Positions 62,444 through 64,000 of a DNA stretch of 64,000 nucleotides are shown one piece after another. This DNA comes from Candidatus Leptovillus affinis. GTDB taxonomy: Bacteria; Chloroflexota; Anaerolineae; Promineifilales; Promineifilaceae. The notes under the pieces were generated by a model. The model saw nothing but the letters and a program-made list of their open reading frames with translations, was not told the origin of the DNA and made no database searches. A program made the translations under genes and the position numbers. Numbering within the stretch: the first letter of the stretch is position 1; each line of letters starts with the position of its first letter. The stretch is from positions 62,001 through 126,000 of the forward strand of contig JADIYP010000005.1 of the NCBI GenBank assembly GCA_016705235.1, written 5' to 3'.

Positions 62444-62571
62444 TTGGGTTCTTTGGGAATTCAAAGGGTTGACACCAGATGTAGGGGCGACCCTCGTGGT
62501 TGCCCTCGTCTGGGGGGTACAAGACCCGCCCAGACATTTGGCGATACCCCGCGAAATCCTAAAGACCCAAA
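62444..62571. repeat. ~125-bp palindromic element, copy 3 (different interior)
   Basis: The ends TTGGGTTCTTTGGGAATTC and CGCGAAATCCTAAAGACCCA match copies 1 and 2, and GGGTTGACACC follows the left end as in them. The interior (GTAGGGGCGACCCTCGTGG...) is unrelated. Conserved ends with exchangeable interior suggest a small mobile or recombining unit. No gene is seen in 62334-62812. Confidence 0.65.
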
Positions 62572-62660
62572 ACCTGAAGGAGCCTGGGGAATGGAGAGTG
62601 AACCAATCTCCATTCTCAGGTCTACAACTTGTCTGGTTTTCGTCCCTTAGCACAATTTGA

Positions 62661-62672
62661 TGACATCTGTCA
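62661..62672. promoter_or_regulatory. Inverted repeat TGACA-N2-TGTCA, possible operator upstream of the CODH genes
   Basis: The sequence TGACATCTGTCA lies about 140 bases before the HMA-like gene in an otherwise AT-rich, gene-free stretch. CODH genes are often controlled by CRP/FNR-type factors with dyad sites, but the arms here are short and the assignment is weak. Confidence 0.25.
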
Positions 62673-62812
62673 CATGAAATCAATTGAAATGATCACTTGC
62701 CTATGACGCTCAATGCAAGGGATGATGTGGTGTATTCGTTTGCATTTACCCCGTCTACTCAGCAGCGATCGTTCATGTGTATTCCTGGCTCAGGGAATTG
62801 GAGACATTAGCT

Positions 62813-63193
62813 ATGGCGACGATTATGTTTGAGGCGCCCATGATGTATGGCGATCATCATGTGATAGAGGTTCGAGGGTTGTTGGCCGCGCTCCCCGGTG
62901 TGCGGCAAATTTATGCCAGTAGTAGTTTTCACGAGATCGAAGTTCAATTTGACGAATTGCAGGTCAGCGGCGACGCGATCCGCGCCAAACTCGACGCCGC
63001 AGGGTATTTGGGCGAGTTGACCCTGCCGGCAGAAACTGGCGCTGCCCAGAAACAAGACGGCCGTACCCCCTTTTTTCGGCACACGGCCGTTACCCCCCAG
63101 ACCGGCCAGGTTGTCAGTTTTGCCCAGAAAGCGCCATACGAAGGACGGCCGTTGTGGCCCTGCCCCAGCGTCGGCGTTATCCAGAAAGATTAG
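62813..63193 (+). CDS. Heavy-metal-associated-like small protein next to cooS
   Basis: About 126 residues from the ATG at 62813 (GGAG ten bases upstream; the frame is open to 62777). Residues about 9-70 have the beta-alpha-beta pattern of HMA domains (VIEVRGLLAALPGVRQIYAS, then EIEVQFDELQVSGDAIRAKLDAAGYL). The usual metal motif CxxC is missing; MMYGDHHV stands in its place. The C-terminal 50 residues are polar with a WPCPSVG segment. It lies 80 bases before cooS on the same strand, so a role in nickel or copper handling or in cluster assembly for CO dehydrogenase is plausible but not shown. Confidence 0.75.
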   Translation: MATIMFEAPMMYGDHHVIEVRGLLAALPGVRQIYASSSFHEIEVQFDELQVSGDAIRAKLDAAGYLGELTLPAETGAAQKQDGRTPFFRHTAVTPQTGQVVSFAQKAPYEGRPLWPCPSVGVIQKD

Positions 63194-63274
63194 TAACAGT
63201 CAGCCGCGACCGTTCGCCAATCCCGGTTCATCCCTCGCTGCTCCCAACGGTCTCTGCCCCCAAGGAGATTTCTT

Positions 63275-64000
63275 ATGGCCAAACAAGCCCGCAGCCCCGA
63301 AGAGCGCACCATTGATCCGGCCGCTCAACAAATGCTTATCCGCGCCGATGAACTTAAAATAGGCACTGCCTTTAGCCGCGCCGATAAAATGTCTCCGTGC
63401 AACATCGGCTCCGCCGGTATGTGCTGCAAAATTTGCGGCATGGGTCCCTGTCGGCTAACCAAAGAAGGGGATACCGGCGTCTGCGGCGCGACCATCGACA
63501 CCATCCAGGCGCGCAATCTCATCCGAGCCATCGCCGCCGGCGCGGCCGCCCATTCCGATCACGGCCGTGACATGGCCTTCACCCTCAAAGCAGTCGCCAA
63601 TGGCCAAACTGAAGGCTACGCCATCCGCGATATCGCCAAACTGCGCCTGGTCGCCCAGCGATACGACATCGAAATCGACGGCCGTGCGCCGGAAGAAATC
63701 GCCAACGAACTGGCAGACCTTTACCTGGCCCAATTCGGCCAGCAAAAAGGCGAGGTTGTCGTCACTAAAAATGCCCCGGCCAAACGGCTCCAACTATGGC
63801 GCGATCTCAACGTCGTGCCGCGCGGCATAGACCGCGAGGTGGTCGAAGCGCTGCACCGCACCCACATCGGCGACGATCAGGACCCGGAACACATTCTCAA
63901 CCACGCCGTGCGCACCGCGCTGGCCGATGGCTGGGGCGGCAGCATGATCGCCACCGACATTTCCGACATCCTTTTTGGCACGCCAGCCCCTATTTTGGGC
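63275..64000 (+). CDS. cooS: Anaerobic Ni-dependent carbon monoxide dehydrogenase catalytic subunit, N-terminal part
   Basis: An open frame of 242 codons to the window edge, starting at an ATG behind AAGGAG. It matches the N-terminus of CooS. SPCNIGSAGMCCKICGMGPC and GVCG provide Cys42 and Cys50 (D-cluster), then Cys51, Cys54, Cys59 and Cys70 (B-cluster), followed by RNLIRAIAAGAAAHSDHGRD and LTKE-type segments of the family. The enzyme oxidises CO to CO2 or the reverse at a Ni-Fe-S C-cluster, whose ligands lie beyond the window. It is preceded by an HMA-like gene. The gap before the last B-cluster cysteine is slightly shorter than in the CODH-II I recall. Confidence 0.95.
   Translation, partial: MAKQARSPEERTIDPAAQQMLIRADELKIGTAFSRADKMSPCNIGSAGMCCKICGMGPCRLTKEGDTGVCGATIDTIQARNLIRAIAAGAAAHSDHGRDMAFTLKAVANGQTEGYAIRDIAKLRLVAQRYDIEIDGRAPEEIANELADLYLAQFGQQKGEVVVTKNAPAKRLQLWRDLNVVPRGIDREVVEALHRTHIGDDQDPEHILNHAVRTALADGWGGSMIATDISDILFGTPAPILG

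Larger units (their letters stand above)
1..64000. repeat. Highly iterated palindrome ACGGCCGT, dispersed over the window
   Basis: The octamer ACGGCCGT, often extended to AACGGCCGTT, recurs in genes and intergenic DNA. I counted about 30 copies between positions 1 and 10000, for example at 537 and in pairs near 5043 and 5056. At this GC content about 0.25 copies per 10 kb are expected by chance. It is read in every frame, giving Thr-Ala-Val, Asn/Asp-Gly-Arg or Arg-Pro, so protein selection does not explain it. The density is uneven: there is no copy between 38716 and 42988. The pattern resembles HIP1 of cyanobacteria or DNA-uptake words in other bacteria; which of these applies is unknown. 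Confidence 0.9.

Noticed and set aside
62256..62537. N-terminal extension of the LacI regulator (open frame to 62537)
   Set aside because: The extension contains the operator and a near-consensus promoter of the operon, so it cannot be coding.

Overview
The window looks like a chromosomal segment of an environmental Chloroflexota bacterium, probably class Anaerolineae. This is inferred from gene content and style, not from a marker gene; no rRNA or tRNA gene was seen. The pointers are large BTAD/NB-ARC/TPR (SARP-type) regulators, many lipoproteins with Pro/Thr-rich linkers, a deazaflavin-type nitroreductase, a DeoR regulator beside rhamnose genes, a Ni-dependent CO dehydrogenase and abundant short intergenic palindromes. 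The most pervasive signal is the octamer ACGGCCGT. I counted about 30 copies in the first 10 kb, where roughly 0.25 would be expected from base composition.

Layout. 0-3 kb: a partial gene, plsY, and three minus-strand genes (two membrane proteins, one F420/deazaflavin-type protein). 3-8 kb: two secreted lipoprotein proteases (an HExxH metalloprotease and an S41 protease). 8-8.9 kb: nested palindromic and tandem repeats without genes. 8.9-18.3 kb: a helical protein, a minus-strand run of secreted beta-rich proteins ending in a small protein, a divergent SARP-type regulator, and a remnant of mprF. 18.6-22.1 kb: a secreted alpha/beta hydrolase and a NatAB-like ABC exporter. 22.2-37.8 kb: a 2343-residue surface protein, a subtilase, a second copy of the small protein and a second divergent SARP-type regulator. 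This repeats the arrangement seen at 9.8-17.9 kb, and both divergent spacers carry octamer direct repeats at 11-bp spacing, the geometry known for SARP operators.

37.8-46.1 kb: a minus-strand sensory operon (response regulator, NMT1-like binding lipoprotein, Cache/HAMP/PAS histidine kinase, second response regulator, hybrid kinase), parts of it joined by 4-bp overlaps. It is strikingly poor in ACGGCCGT. 46.5-50.8 kb: rhamnulokinase and a two-domain class II aldolase, divergent from a DeoR regulator that is bracketed by two copies of a ~125-bp palindromic element. 50.9-54.5 kb: an MFS-like protein, a bactofilin-like membrane lipoprotein and an anchored HExxH protein. 54.5-62.3 kb: a complete ribose-type operon on the minus strand (rbsR, rbsK, rbsD, permease, binding protein, rbsA, second permease), with a clear sigma70-type promoter and a perfect 22-bp operator. 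Its binding protein is an internal tandem duplication. 62.8-64 kb: a heavy-metal-associated-like protein and the start of cooS.

Together the genes suggest a heterotroph that digests extracellular protein and polymer, takes up ribose and rhamnose, and can also oxidise or make CO. Its surface-protein clusters are probably each controlled by a neighbouring SARP-type regulator.
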